A stretch of 64,000 bases of DNA from Dipteris shenzhenensis (lineage: Eukaryota > Polypodiophyta > Polypodiopsida > Gleicheniales), in the NCBI GenBank assembly GCA_047967505.1, contig CM106541.1. The stretch is one strand, 5' to 3'. Made by a program: the position numbers and the translations under genes. The notes below the pieces were generated by a model. It was not told where the DNA came from, did not search any database, and saw only the letters and a list, made by a program, of their open reading frames with translations. Below, piece after piece: positions 21,001 to 32,584 of this stretch (its first letter is position 1; the number at the start of each line of letters is the position of its first letter).

Positions 21001-23600
21001 ACTAGTGAAGCAAGAGAAGATACACTAGCTAAAGTGGTACATACTATGAAGGAGAGTAATGCAGGAACCGCTGTATGTACCACAAAAGGACACACTTGGA
21101 GGGTGATAGAGAGAGAGTCTATAAAGGGAGAGTCTAAAATAGTGATAGATGTTGAAGAGGAGAGTAACCATAGTCCTGAATTTGACCATATCACTCAAGA
21201 TAGTCATCCTACAGGCTGCCCTGAAAGAAAATACTTGTTGATCATGAAGATCCAAAAACAATTGAAAGAGATGTCCTTCAAGATGGAGAGATTATGGTGG
21301 AGAGGGACATGAAACTAGCATTCTAAGGGGCAATGAGGAGAACAAGAGCTGGAAGTCATGTCAAGTGTCTAGGGTGGACACCAAAGAGGAGAAAGTGCAA
21401 TGGTTGTCCTTCGCCTAGCTTCTTTTCGATGAGGAACCACCCAAATGGTGGCACCATAGTACAAATGATGTGGTGTTGCAATACGGTCTCATACACACAT
21501 ACTTGGAGTGTGGAGGAGGACAATGAGAGAACAACATTGCCCCAATGGCTACAAGAGTTCCTAGCATATGTCCTATAGATAAAGGAACTAAACTTAACCA
21601 AGAGGAGGCAAATATGTTGATTCATGGTGGTTTGCTAACGTGGGACCCAGGCATTGAGCGAGATACATGGGGACATGAGTGTAGCATTCCTTGATTAGAC
21701 TTTGGCAGTTCATTCTTATTTTGAATGCTATTTTCCATTCACGTTCTATTCCAAATTTTCTCATCCTCTCTGCTTTGTCTTTAAGTTTTATCATTGTTTG
21801 CATGCATTTTCTGACCCAACCCGTTGTTACAACTCATCTCGACTTGTTGCTACATTTTCGATTTGAGACTATGTGTGCATATATGCTCATCTTGATATGT
21901 CCTATTAGCATAACATTGTCCCACTAAGGCTTTGGCAACCATGAGCTGCTGATACCCCGTGAGGTTTATGATGGTGTAGGACGAATGCTAGTGCCATCTG
22001 TGAGTTGTGCCAGTCCATCGATTTGATTGAATTTGGCAATTTCGTAGAGGCCAATTGCAATGATATCTCTAAAGAGGAGCCTTCCAAAGGATTTATCAAT
22101 GCTTTTCGACTCTATGTTGAAGGAGGTGCAAATAGGATCTCCCCTAATCGTCTTTCATCATTTTGTGCCTCATCTTCCTTCCCGGACTACCATGATGATT
22201 AAGTATCCTAGATTCTCAAGCGATGCCTCTGATAATGGAGATGTCCATATTATGCTATTTGAGACCCATGTGAGAGTGCTTGGTAGGTGAATATCACATC
22301 AATACAATGAACTAAAGCACTAAATATTGTGACATTCCTCCCGATCCTTAAGAGCAAAGCGGTCAGCTAGCTACCTAGTATGGCTGAGGCCACTTCTTGA
22401 CTTTCCTCACCATCTAATAGGCCTTTTTGAATTGGTATCAGTGGCAAAAAATACCATAGTGGCCTTTTTGAATTAGTATCAGTGGCAAGTTGGTTCGCAT
22501 GGACCAGAAGAATATGTCATTGGATGGATTACATGGCCAAAGTCCGCTCGCTGGCAAAACTAGCTGCCACAGGTAGCTAAAGCTCTAAAATCTTATTTCA
22601 TTCATGGTATTAATAAGAAACTAAGACAAGCTATGGCTTCTATAGATATTGTGTAGTTGACATTTGAAAACATTGTGAATAGCACCCGTCGGGCGAAACA
22701 AATGTTAATCCACTAGTTGCCATGCTCCAATACTAAGAAATCTAGAAAATGGTTTTTGGGTGAGTATTTTGCTTTTGGATTTAAGTCCATAGATAGATTT
22801 ACAAGACAATTCAGAGCGACATCGTGGTGGAAAGAAGTAGGCCACAATGAAATCCAACACCATGCACTTGGAAAGGGTGGTGGTTAATGCACCCTTTTTT
22901 GAAGATGGCACTATAGCTTTGCCGAGTCTCTAACCTATTGTGTGATGTGTCAAATGTCGACGCAATGACCATGGCCAAGAAGAGTGTGGACTTAACCCCC
23001 TTAGTGTGCTATTTGGTAAACCACTACTCACACAACCGATGCGTGTTTCTACAATGCGTGCATGAAAATGTTTCCCAACTCCAACCATGGTTGCTACCCG
23101 CAAGCTCTTACAACTAATGGCTCTCCCTATGATCCTCGACAAAGGACATCCAATGTTAGGAGGTAGTCAGAAAGCCGAGCCGCCAGAAGCGAGCCAAGTA
23201 GAAAGCCAAGCTACCAGAAGTGAGCCAAGCTATGTATGAACACATAAATGTAAGTTCTGAAGTCCTTTCATTATTTTAAAATTCTTGCTATTAATTGTAC
23301 TTCTTGCCAAATTCATTAACTTCATTTATTGTATTAGTAGCATGAGTGACTTAATAAATTACATTATTAATTTCATTGCCATATGACGAACTTTAGTGAC
23401 TTAACAAATTACTTGAGTGACAAGAAATTTCATGACTGCTATGCCATAACATAGAATATACAACCATAATACTCAACAAAAGAGAATAATGTGAGCCAAA
23501 AAACGTCTCTCAATAGGGCTTTTTAAAATAATCTTCAAATCAAAACTTTATACAATGTCCTTTGAAAATCAAAGCTATGGAGTTGTTTTGAAGAAGCCAA
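21001..23600. other. No recognised gene; small duplication at 22420-22490
   Basis: CCTTTTTGAATTxGTATCAG occurs twice, at about 22423 and about 22464. Open frames such as 21034-21312 (+) are short and unmatched. The broken frame near 22560-22920 (+) has a gag-like flavour but no diagnostic motif. Confidence 0.4.
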
Positions 23601-23617
23601 AATGAGATGTTTTCTAA

Positions 23618-23996
23618 CGAGTGGAAAGAGTCCAAAAGAATACAAAGAGCATGATTTTGTCCTGAGACATCATAGCAAACATGGTCATGCTCAAGAGGAA
23701 ATAGGTGGGAATAGCCACCATTAGTTCAATGCCCTATTGCCTTAAAGTATATATGAGGGGTTGTTTATGGTTACAAGACATAAATGAACATCACCTCCAT
23801 AGTGTCATAACTGAAGGTGTAGGTGACAATTTATACTACAATATCTTGGGCCAAAAGGATGCTCTTTACATTGTTTTGGACCACGTGTTAACACACTATC
23901 CAAAAGCATGCAAAGATCATGTTTTTGGCCCGAGACATTGTAGCATACATTTTCATGCTCTACAGCAAATCGTTAGGAATAGCCACCATTGATAAC
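23618..23996 (+). repeat. Diverged direct duplication, about 268 bp apart
   Basis: The segment 23618-23731 resembles 23886-23996. Both contain CCAAAAG, then ACAAAGA/GCAAAGA, then CATGxTTTTG, then GAGACAT, then TCATGCTC, then GGAATAGCCACCATT. The ORF at 23705-23992 spans them and is unmatched. Confidence 0.55.
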
Positions 23997-24114
23997 TACA
24001 TATATAGGGTGGAAAAACATAGACAATGACAGATTGGAATATGAAATAGATATCCTATGGAGGCTCATGGTAGAAAAAATCCAAAATTCAAGGCCTTGTT
24101 TTCACAATTTGCCC

Positions 24115-24330
24115 CTTTCCTAGCTCTCAGATGCACCAAAGGAGAAGGTTTAGTAAAAAGTGTTACATTGTAAACTTAGAAGTAATTCAAATCAATAAGG
24201 AGTTTTAGAATTGAAAAGGTTTTACCTTGTGAGCTTATAAGTAATTCAGATCATTAAAAATTTTTCCTAGCTCTGTGACACACCAAAGGAGAAGGTTTAG
24301 TAAAAAAGTGTTACATTGTGAACATATTAG
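24115..24330 (+). repeat. Tandem duplication, about 148-bp period
   Basis: TTTCCTAGCTCT, then ACCAAAGGAGAAGGTTTAGT, then AAAGTGTTACATTGT occurs at about 24117 and about 24265. AAGTAATTCAxATCA is shared between the halves. Confidence 0.7.
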
Positions 24331-24349
24331 TGAAGAATTTTAGAAATCA

Positions 24350-26000
24350 TTTGATAGGGGGAGAGATCATGATGTGGCAATGAAGTGCCCTTCCCTGTCC
24401 CCAGGTTTGATGGTGTGCCCTTACTAATCTTCCCTTCCTTAAAGTAGCTATGACCTGGAAGCAAAGCATGAGAAACCATGCATACTTCTTGTTGCAATTA
24501 GAACTATCTAGTTAGTCTCTAAGTTCCAATTCTTATCTATGAGCCCAAGGCTCGAGTTGCTGTTGTAGGACATGTACATGAGTATAATTTGAGGGCACGA
24601 ATGCCATAGTCGAGCATGGCATCCAACACACAAAGGTGGCTGGAGGGTGGCTTTGGAGGCACTAGTAGAGGATACTAAGGTCATGGGTGAGGGAACTTTG
24701 GGGATGGTAGAAGGAAGGGAAGAGGAGACTGGTCTTTGGAGATTGGGTTGCAAGGCAATGGAGGGGGAGCTTGCACTATTGGGGAGGAATGCACTTTGAC
24801 TGTGTGTTAACACATGGTCTTAATTCACTCAAAGTGTAAGCTTTTGGTGGCAAGCTTGGAAAGAATCACTCACCAGCAAAGAAGAGAGTCTCTGTGTCTA
24901 GTCTGGCTATGGTGAAGAAGGTTGCCCAACAATTCGCTTCTTTCATGTAGGTGTTTGTAGCAATTCCTTGAGTGGGAAGCAGTGCTTTAGTAAGGCCCAA
25001 CATGACATTGAATGAAGGATTGCCCAATGGGATGGAAGGCGATAGCAATCGATGAAGAGATGAGATGAAGGGGAGGGTTGGAAAGTGACAGTGTGAGGAA
25101 GAAAGAGTTGAAACTGGCAGTGTGAGGAAGAGATGAGAGAAGGGGAGGAGTGAAAACTAGTGGTGTGGGAGGGAAGCTCCAATGGAGGATGTTGAGTCAT
25201 TGGCGTGAGGAGAAGGGAAGGGGTGTCGAGGGAGAAACCTAAATATTATGATAGAGGAATGGTAGGTAGTGGAGTTGCTCGATTTCTCAGGCCCATTTCG
25301 CCGTGCAATTCATTCAATGCACCTAGTGTAAATTATACACTATAGTTTGAGGCATGATGATGGCGGATTGAGAAAACAAAGAAGAAGAAGTTCATATAAC
25401 TTGATTTTGAGTGTCTTTGTTGTAATCTCGATTCACGATGATCAAAAACATGGTTCTCAATCAAGATCCTTCACAAGGCAAGCTAATTTTGGAATGCTCA
25501 ATTGCACATGAAAATCTTTGAAAGGCACTGAAATATCTGTGGAACAACGCTTGAGTTCAATTGTTTTCATCCTTGGGGAGTATGGGAAGCTCCTTAACGA
25601 CAGCTGAGCTAGCAAGAGAGTGCCAATGGACGGTGTAGGAACATCGGGATTGTGGGGATCATCAGGAGTGGGATTGTTGGCATCGACGGAGTGGGAACCT
25701 CGGGATCGGGATCAACGGGACAGATGATTACACTCATTTCACCATTGATTCACCATAGCTTTACCATTGCTCTCGTGGTGCTAAGTATAGTCATTCTTTC
25801 GAATTAAAAATCAAATGCAATTATCAAACATAATTTGGTGGCTGCTTTGCATTTCGTCTGCTTTGGTCTCGTCCATTTGTTTGTTGCAACGAAGGTTATA
25901 TGCAACGTGAATGATTCAGTTTCATCCATTTTTTTGGTCTCGACTGCAAATGCTATATGCAATGTGAATGGCTCGACTACGAATGCCGAACGGAAACTGC
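24350..26000. other. No recognised gene
   Basis: GA-rich on the + strand at 25040-25240, with only unmatched ORFs. Confidence 0.4.
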
Positions 26001-26011
26001 CGGTTCGTTAT

Positions 26012-26135
26012 TGGAACGTAAGACCTGTTAAGGTCTCGTTCACATTGTTTACACAGACACACGGATCTGAAAGGTTACACCTCTTGTAACCGTCACACCC
26101 AATTCTATGTAAACGATGATTTAATCAATCAATAC
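26012..26135 (+). mobile_element. Left LTR of a short LTR element
   Basis: About 124 bp beginning TGGAACGTAAGACCTGTTAAGG. It matches 27254-27374 in direct orientation at about 90% identity. The repeats share CACACGGAT, AGGTTACACCTCTT, AACCGTCACA and CCAATTCTATGTAAA. Confidence 0.7.
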
Positions 26136-27253
26136 GGAAAGAACCCTGTTAATTTGACCGTAGACAAAGATCCAGTTCAACAACAACAGAAATAAATCTA
26201 GTGCAACCCGCTTTCAAAGGGAGAAATGAATTTGTTGATAAGGTTCGTCCCTTCTGGGTTGCTCAAATTCTTCCCAAATCGACCGTAGGCAATCCGAAGG
26301 CTTATGAAAGGGCAATCGATCTTCATACCAAGGCCCGGGTTGATCCAAAGGTAAAGAAGAAGACCGCTCTTCTTCTGTGCCTAACAATTAACGCTCCTTT
26401 TCGTCCTGGGAAAAAGAGCATACTCACGTAGTTGTCGACGTCCAAGATGGCGCGCATGCGAATGATGAAAGACAAAGCATAGAAGATGACGATCCAACTG
26501 ACTTACGTGGTGAAGACAACGACCAACGCGAAGGCTACGAAGAAGGCAGTACTGATAGTAATGGGGATGTCTCCCACGATCAATATGACGAAGGTGCAGG
26601 CGAAGAAGAAGATTTTGACAACGTTTCAGACGACCAAGAAGAAAACGATGACGAACAAGAGCATGAAGACCAAGCAAATGATGATCGTGATGATGACGAT
26701 CAAGAAGAGGGTGAAGAGAGAGATGAATTAGATGATGCAGATGATGCTTCTGAGAGAGATCCAATTGACGGTCACACGAAGATGAGATTCAAGATGAAGA
26801 AGGTAGCGATCAACAACAAGATGAAAATGAAGATGCAGAAGACAACACCGATCACGAAGTCTGGCACGAAGAAGATGATAATGATGGAGACCAACAAGAA
26901 GATCCTGAGGATGAATCCGATAAATATGACAATGAAAATGAAGCTGAATATGGAGCCGCAGACTTTATTCCTTTCTCTCGCTTGAGGGGGAGTGATGGTG
27001 ATCAAGCTCCAAAAAGAAAATTGAAGATCAAGTGACAGACCTAACCGGTTCAAAAATGAAGACTAAGGTCTTCATGATGTTAATCATCCAAGCAACTCCG
27101 GATCCTGGATAGATAGTAGATTGCATTGCATATTGTAAATTTATAGCATATAGCTCAATGCGAAGCACCACAACAATTGGGGGTGCATCTATTACTTCCT
27201 CAAATAAGACCCAACACTCACCTCAAGACCTTAACAGTCTTAAGGGGAAGTAT
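26136..27253 (+). pseudogene. Acidic reading frame inside the short LTR element
   Basis: A first frame (26201-26431) reads FVDKVRPFWVAQILPKSTVG, then NPKAYERAIDLHTKA. After a shift near 26400, a frame of about 190 codons follows that is mostly Asp, Glu, Gln and Asn (EEGEERDELDDADDASERD is typical). After a further shift near 26770 it ends FIPFSRLRGSDGDQAPKRKLKIK at the TGA near 27034 and contains a basic nuclear-signal-like PKRKLKIK. I do not recognise the protein. It is either a captured host gene segment or an element-specific protein. Two frameshifts mean it is not intact. Confidence 0.45.
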
Positions 27254-27374
27254 TGGAATGTAAGACCTATTAAGGTCTCGTTCAGATTGTTTACACACAC
27301 ACGGATTTGAAAAGTTACACCTCTTTAACCGTCACATCCAATTCTATGTAAATGATGATTTAATTCATCAATAC
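27241..27374 (+). mobile_element. Polypurine tract and right LTR of the short element
   Basis: TTAAGGGGAAGTAT is a polypurine tract directly before TGGAATGTAAGACC at 27254, where the right LTR starts. LTRs of about 120 bp around an internal region of about 1.1 kb fit a TRIM-like non-autonomous retrotransposon. The exact right end and target duplication were not resolved. Confidence 0.65.
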
Positions 27375-27421
27375 ATTCGATTCTATTATGCATACTCTGC
27401 TATATACATTTCTACAGTGGT

Positions 27422-27575
27422 CTCATGCCTCACAATATGGTCTCGCAATTGGATTAACTCATGATACTATTTATTGGCTGCCTCCATAATTGATTGGCTC
27501 ATGCCTCACAATATGGTCTCGCAATTGGATTAACTCATGATACCTATTTATTGGTTGCCTCTATAATTTATTGGT
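27422..27575 (+). repeat. 76-bp tandem duplication
   Basis: CTCATGCCTCACAATATGG, then TCTCGCAATTGGATTAACTC, then ATGATAC starts at 27422 and 27498. The copies are almost identical. TTTATTGGxTGCCTC then recurs three times. Confidence 0.85.
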
Positions 27576-28129
27576 TGCCTCCACAATTCCTTTTATGATT
27601 ACCTATCTAGTGGGAAGTAGGCATGCGTGCTTTTGAAGCCACGTAATTCTTTGTATTGCAGTAGCTCCAACCTCGATGGTAGCTCAGCCACTAACTAGAA
27701 ACTGTACGTCTTCTCGGACAAGACATACCTCAGTTGTCTCAAACAACAAAGGATGAGAAAGGTTGCATCAGGCATAAAAACCCTTGCAAACTATCGTCGA
27801 AAGAGCTTGTCTATGCTCTCTCCAAATGATAACCACCGGGTTTCATTGCACTATCGTCTAGACTCTTGAGTCTTCATCACATAATGGGCAACCAAACGTG
27901 GAGAAGGGAGATTTCATGTCAGACTACAAAGTGGATAGTGCAGAAAACAAAGTTGACGAATATGCGTATACTGTAGAAAACAAAGAAATGTGGAACATTC
28001 AAAGGGTCAGGGCCATGCACACCTCTAGATCATGTGGTCACACCTCTAGACCATGTGGTGTTTCAACTGATTGATGGTGAGGAGCGGGCATTTTTCACAT
28101 ATGATCATAGACTATTATGGACTTGCATC

Positions 28130-28670
28130 AAGTCTAGTCCATGTTTTTACATGGACTTATAGATGAACTAAAATATATATGGATTTATATATACATGGAC
28201 TTAGGTTTTTATCTATATATACATGTATATATATGTGGTTTGGTATATGTTAATCCTGATCTTTTCATAGACTCATACATTCACTCATACAAAATGATCT
28301 TAACTATATGGTCACATATTTATGGGCTCTTAATTATATGGACTCTTAATTTTCATAGACTCTTAATTATGTGGACTTAGAGATTCTCTTACAAATATAT
28401 AGGTGGATTTATACGTACACATGGCCTTTTGTATTCATGTATGTAGATATATAGATTTATATATGGTTTAGTCTATATTCATATATATAGATAGACTAAG
28501 ATACATGGTCAAATATTTATGGATTGTTATTTATATGAATATGTGTAAATATGTTGTTATGTGTATAGATATATGGATCTATATACGGTGTAGCCTGTAC
28601 ATGGACATATATGGTATAATGTATATTCAAATATTTACATGGCTTGAAGTATCTTATCGTGTTCAAATAT
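28130..28670 (+). repeat. AT-rich degenerate minisatellite
   Basis: Repeated short variants of ATATATGGATTTATATATACA, CATGGACTTA and TAATTATGTGGAC fill this stretch. Unit length varies around 25-35 bp. The Ile/Tyr/Met-rich ORFs here are by-products. Confidence 0.6.
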
Positions 28671-29289
28671 TTCCCCTTAGGTCTCAAGAAAGAAAAAAGT
28701 TATACATCCCGTATCCCATGCTAGAGGGGAGACTGGTTGAGTGGAGGTGTTCTTAATTAATCATAGATTTAGTGATTGATAGAGAGAGTGGAGGAGTTTC
28801 TAACTCACACCATCAATTGTGTGATGGCACAAAAAGAGTGCTATGTGTCTATGTCCATTAAATTATTGGATTCTCTCTATCCAAATGGGTGTCACATAGT
28901 TTCAACGATGAATACTTGTGACACAAACTCCATCTTGTGACAGTCATGTTCTCTCTTGAACAAGGCATAAGGCATAGTGTTAGGAATTAGAGGCACTCAA
29001 AGTTTTCCATGTGGCTTCAGTAATATACGGCAGCTCATTTCTACCACCTTTCATCTAAAGTGAAGTTTTCCTCAGAGATGGTCGCACTTCTCTTTGACTC
29101 TCACTTACCTCTACTTAAGCCATTCTTTTTTCAACCACTGTGCTTTATTGAACTCTTAGGATTCTTTCTCTCTCACCATAATGCTACTTGAGCTACTACC
29201 TTCTTGTAATATTCATAGAGTAAGACTCTTGCAATTCGTTATGATACATATTATTTTGAGGTTTCTTTGTCAGACCTTAGAGAACACTT

Positions 29290-31000
29290 CTCCATTGTAG
29301 AGGAAGACAATGAGGTGGATCAAGCAACCAAAGCTAAAGATGTTTAAGTGGAACTTCAGTTGGTCAAGTTAGAAGATGGAGAGAAAGGATTTAGACTTGA
29401 CGGATGGAAGAATCCAATGTTTAGATGTGAATGTTCATACTATGTCGTGACATCTTCCATTGTGAAGCTCTTTGCATATGGCATTTTCAAGTGCACAGAC
29501 GATAGAAGTGGTTGATGAGCTCCCCAATAGGGATGACAGGTATGTTCTTTTCGCGTTGCCCCTCGTTTGGCTCTCCCATGCATGGAATGGATCAAAAGTC
29601 TAACAGACATGTTTGGATAGAATACACTACTTGTAGGTAGGATTTGTTTCATGGTATTGTAAGGACTAGTAGATGTGGAGGTTATTTGAGGTACTACAAT
29701 GTTGACTGTGCATACAATGAGCACACAAGAACGATCAATGAAACATAATGGAAAGGTAATTTGAAGAGGGCTCCCCCTAAGGGGCCTATAACTAGAGAGA
29801 GTGGGTCTCTTGTTTGTAAGCATTGTGAAGAGAATCCTGACTGTGTCGCAACATGTAGTGCATTTATTTACTATTGCCCTCCTAGTACCTGCTCCATGAT
29901 CATGAAAAAATAAGTAGATGTGCAATTCATATGGGTACACATAATCATCTTGTGGAGCTTGGAGCATCAAGACTACAAACCAAGAAGGCAGAGGAGATGG
30001 TAATGAGGCATGCTAAGGTGGCTCCATATGCTTCATGCAAAAACATAGAGATGGGAGTGACTCGAGAGTTATTGATGAAAACCAAGACCGTTGCAAGATG
30101 AAAACCAACCTCACATTTACAAGATGTTTAATGTTGGTCCTACACTGGGTCTGGACATTGTCAATAGAATGAGGTCAGGGGTGAGTCTTGGTAATATGTG
30201 GGTGTATTTTGACAACATACATCGGGTTAGATGTTGGGTTACTATGGAAGCTCATGTGTACAATCCTTTTCTGCGTTCAGAGCTTTTGACTATTGTGACA
30301 TGCAAGTCCAACGTGCAGAATACAAATACATAGGTACAATTCTAGATGATGTTGAATGAGCAAATGCAGAAGATTTGTTTTGAGAAACTAGGAAATCGAG
30401 GGTTCATGGCAGATAGTGCTGGTGCAAACTAGATGGCTATGAGGATATTCTACAATGGTGGGCCCTATAATAAAATGTAAGGGAAGGAGAGAACATGCCC
30501 TTTCCATTGGAAGATAAGCATGGTGGAACACACGAGATGATGCATCCGACCTCAGTTTTGGGAGGAGCACACACTTGTATGTAGAATTTGGTGGAATAAA
30601 ATATCAGAAGTCGCTTCAGATGAATGTAAAAAGAAGATAATTAGGTTTTGGTTCCCTGCTCATGTTAAGGATGATGAACTACTAGAGTGACAACTTTGGA
30701 TGGCATTTTAGGAGATCTATGCTAGTTAATGGGGAGGGATGTTCTTGATACAACATGAAAATGCAGGCTTTGTTCCTATAGTGAATCTATATGAGAACAA
30801 GCATTCTACCATTAGAGTAGCCCACATGGACTAGGACAAATATGTTTCGTTGTATGAAGCTTCAGCATTTGATCTAGCAATGAGTGCTTTGCAAAGTGCC
30901 CATTACTATGCCTATACGTCATGACACACTTGGGTGCTGGACCCAATCTAGAAGCTTGTAGATTTAACAAATGCTATCCTTAAGGAGGCCACCATAAACT
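29290..31000 (+). pseudogene. Decayed transposase-like gene, possibly MULE-related
   Basis: The + strand carries a long, mostly co-linear frame with many stops. Peptides that survive include GFRLDGWKNPMFRCECSYY, VSLGNMWVYFDNIHRVRCWV, FMADSAGAN (30404), an FHW motif (30500), RFWFPAHVKDDELLE, then GGMFLIQHENAGFVPIVNLY. A DxAGA…C/FHxx…H arrangement of this type is reminiscent of the Mutator-like transposase core, but I cannot place it firmly. The long minus-strand ORF at 29440-29970 is taken to be a shadow of this frame. No termini were seen. Confidence 0.4.
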
Positions 31001-31042
31001 CTCTTCTAGAGATGAACAGACCAATGATAGAGCCTATGCAAG

Positions 31043-31162
31043 GATTTAAAAAGTATGTTTTTAAAAATAAAAATACGTAATTTTTGACTAAAGATCGCAT
31101 CCTATCGCCCTAAACTCAAAAAAACACCGTTCTTTACACTGCTTGACGACTAGAAGACCACT
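31043..31162 (-). repeat. Dispersed repeat, copy 2 (inverted relative to 280-405)
   Basis: It is the reverse complement of the copy at 280-405. It lies directly between the decayed transposase-like frame and the leader of the copia element. Confidence 0.6.
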
Positions 31163-32584
31163 GATCTAGCTAAGCGTGCGTGAATGCTTGAAGCTCAATA
31201 GCTCTGTGGGAGGAAGAAGAAGCTCTGTGGGAAGCTTTGTGGGCGACTTTACTTGCATCCAAGTGTGCAAAGACCTTGGAGGAACCTTTGGAAAAGCCAC
31301 TTTGGCTTTGCGAAGTGGTTTTGAGAGCCTATTAAGAGTTTTCAAAGAAAAAGTCGTTTTTTGAGTTTTTCCCTATTCCGTTCGATGACAGAGACTCTGT
31401 ATTGACTTGTAGAGGCAACTATTGCTTGCTTTTGGTGTCCACTTCACTTCAGTAGCTTGGAAACACCTTCATTCTTGAATCTGGGATCATTTCATTGGAT
31501 TTCTGACTCACTGTGTCAGTTTCTGCGTTTTTTGCTCGGGTGTTGGAACTCAAGTTTTGAGCAACCATTTGCAGATCTGTCAGTTCCGGTGGACTGAGGA
31601 GGTTTTAAAACTGCTATGTTGCTCATCATTCGCACTCCCGTGGAGTTTACAAACAGCTCTGTTTCCAAAAACGTTTTTTCAGTCCGTGTGTTGGACCCAG
31701 TGATTGAGACCACGGTTTCCAAAACCGTCTGTCCCATTGCGTTCCGGATGCCCAAAAACCCCTACCTGTCAGTTCTTGTGCGATTCGGTGGAGGATTTTC
31801 AAAGTTATATATCTCTGTGTATTCGATTTCGTCTCTCTGTTATACATTTTTCATTCTAAGGTTTTGAAACCTTAGATTTATGCCACATGGCAGTGGATAA
31901 GTGTTGACTCCCATTTCTCACTCATCGGTTGGGATTTTGGAGTTCTGGCAGAAGAGAGATATTTGCAGATTTTCTTGCTGAGTCCGATTATGCAATGGCG
32001 CCCATGTTTTGAGGCATCTTAGGTTCTATTTTCAGCAGCGGTCATTACCGTGGGACTATGATTTCTTGAGCATACCTTATGTAGATCACTCTGGTTGAAG
32101 TTTGAGCAGTGTGCGCTCATTCGTGGTATGCATTGGGTTGCAGTGGATGATTTATAGGCCATTTGGATGCATTACGGTCCTTATTGGATGCGCTGATAGG
32201 CCCAAATTGCCTTATGGGATGCTATTTTTATGGACGCTTTGTACATGGATGCTATTTTAAGCTGAGGGACAGCTTTGACACATTGTAGGTGATATGCACT
32301 GATAGTGCTATGCTCTCTTGGATGAGATATTATTGATGCATATGCCCGTGGACGGTGTTTATGCTTGAGTCATTTGGCACTTATTGGCATTTTCTTTTGG
32401 GCCAGATTTGCTCATATGGATGCATAGTATATGCACATGAGTCAGATGCATCTTTTGATGCTTTGAGCTTTGAGTTTTGGTGATATTTTACTCTATTGTG
32501 GCATACACATTTGGGTGCACCTAGTATTTGGTCTGATTCTCTCTTGCAAGCACTAGCATTTGGGATTTTGTTTCATTTGCATCA
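31163..32584 (+). other. Non-coding leader region upstream of the copia gag
   Basis: No open frame of note. The sequence does not match the putative 3' LTR start (TGTGGCGGTTAAAGGCC, 36715), and no clear primer-binding site was seen. The left LTR is therefore missing, diverged, or this stretch belongs to another element. Confidence 0.4.

Noticed and set aside
26381-26764. His/Leu/Arg-rich minus ORF
   Set aside because: It is antisense to the Asp/Glu-rich frame of the short LTR element (GAT/GAC codons read as ATC/GTC and so on).
28130-28670. Membrane-protein-like ORFs rich in Ile, Tyr and Trp
   Set aside because: They arise from AT-rich TATATGGA-type repeats. There is no start context or family match.
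29440-29970. 176-aa minus-strand ORF as a gene
   Set aside because: Its peptide has no domain-like features, and the + strand of the same DNA carries co-linear transposase-like peptides. It is taken as a shadow.
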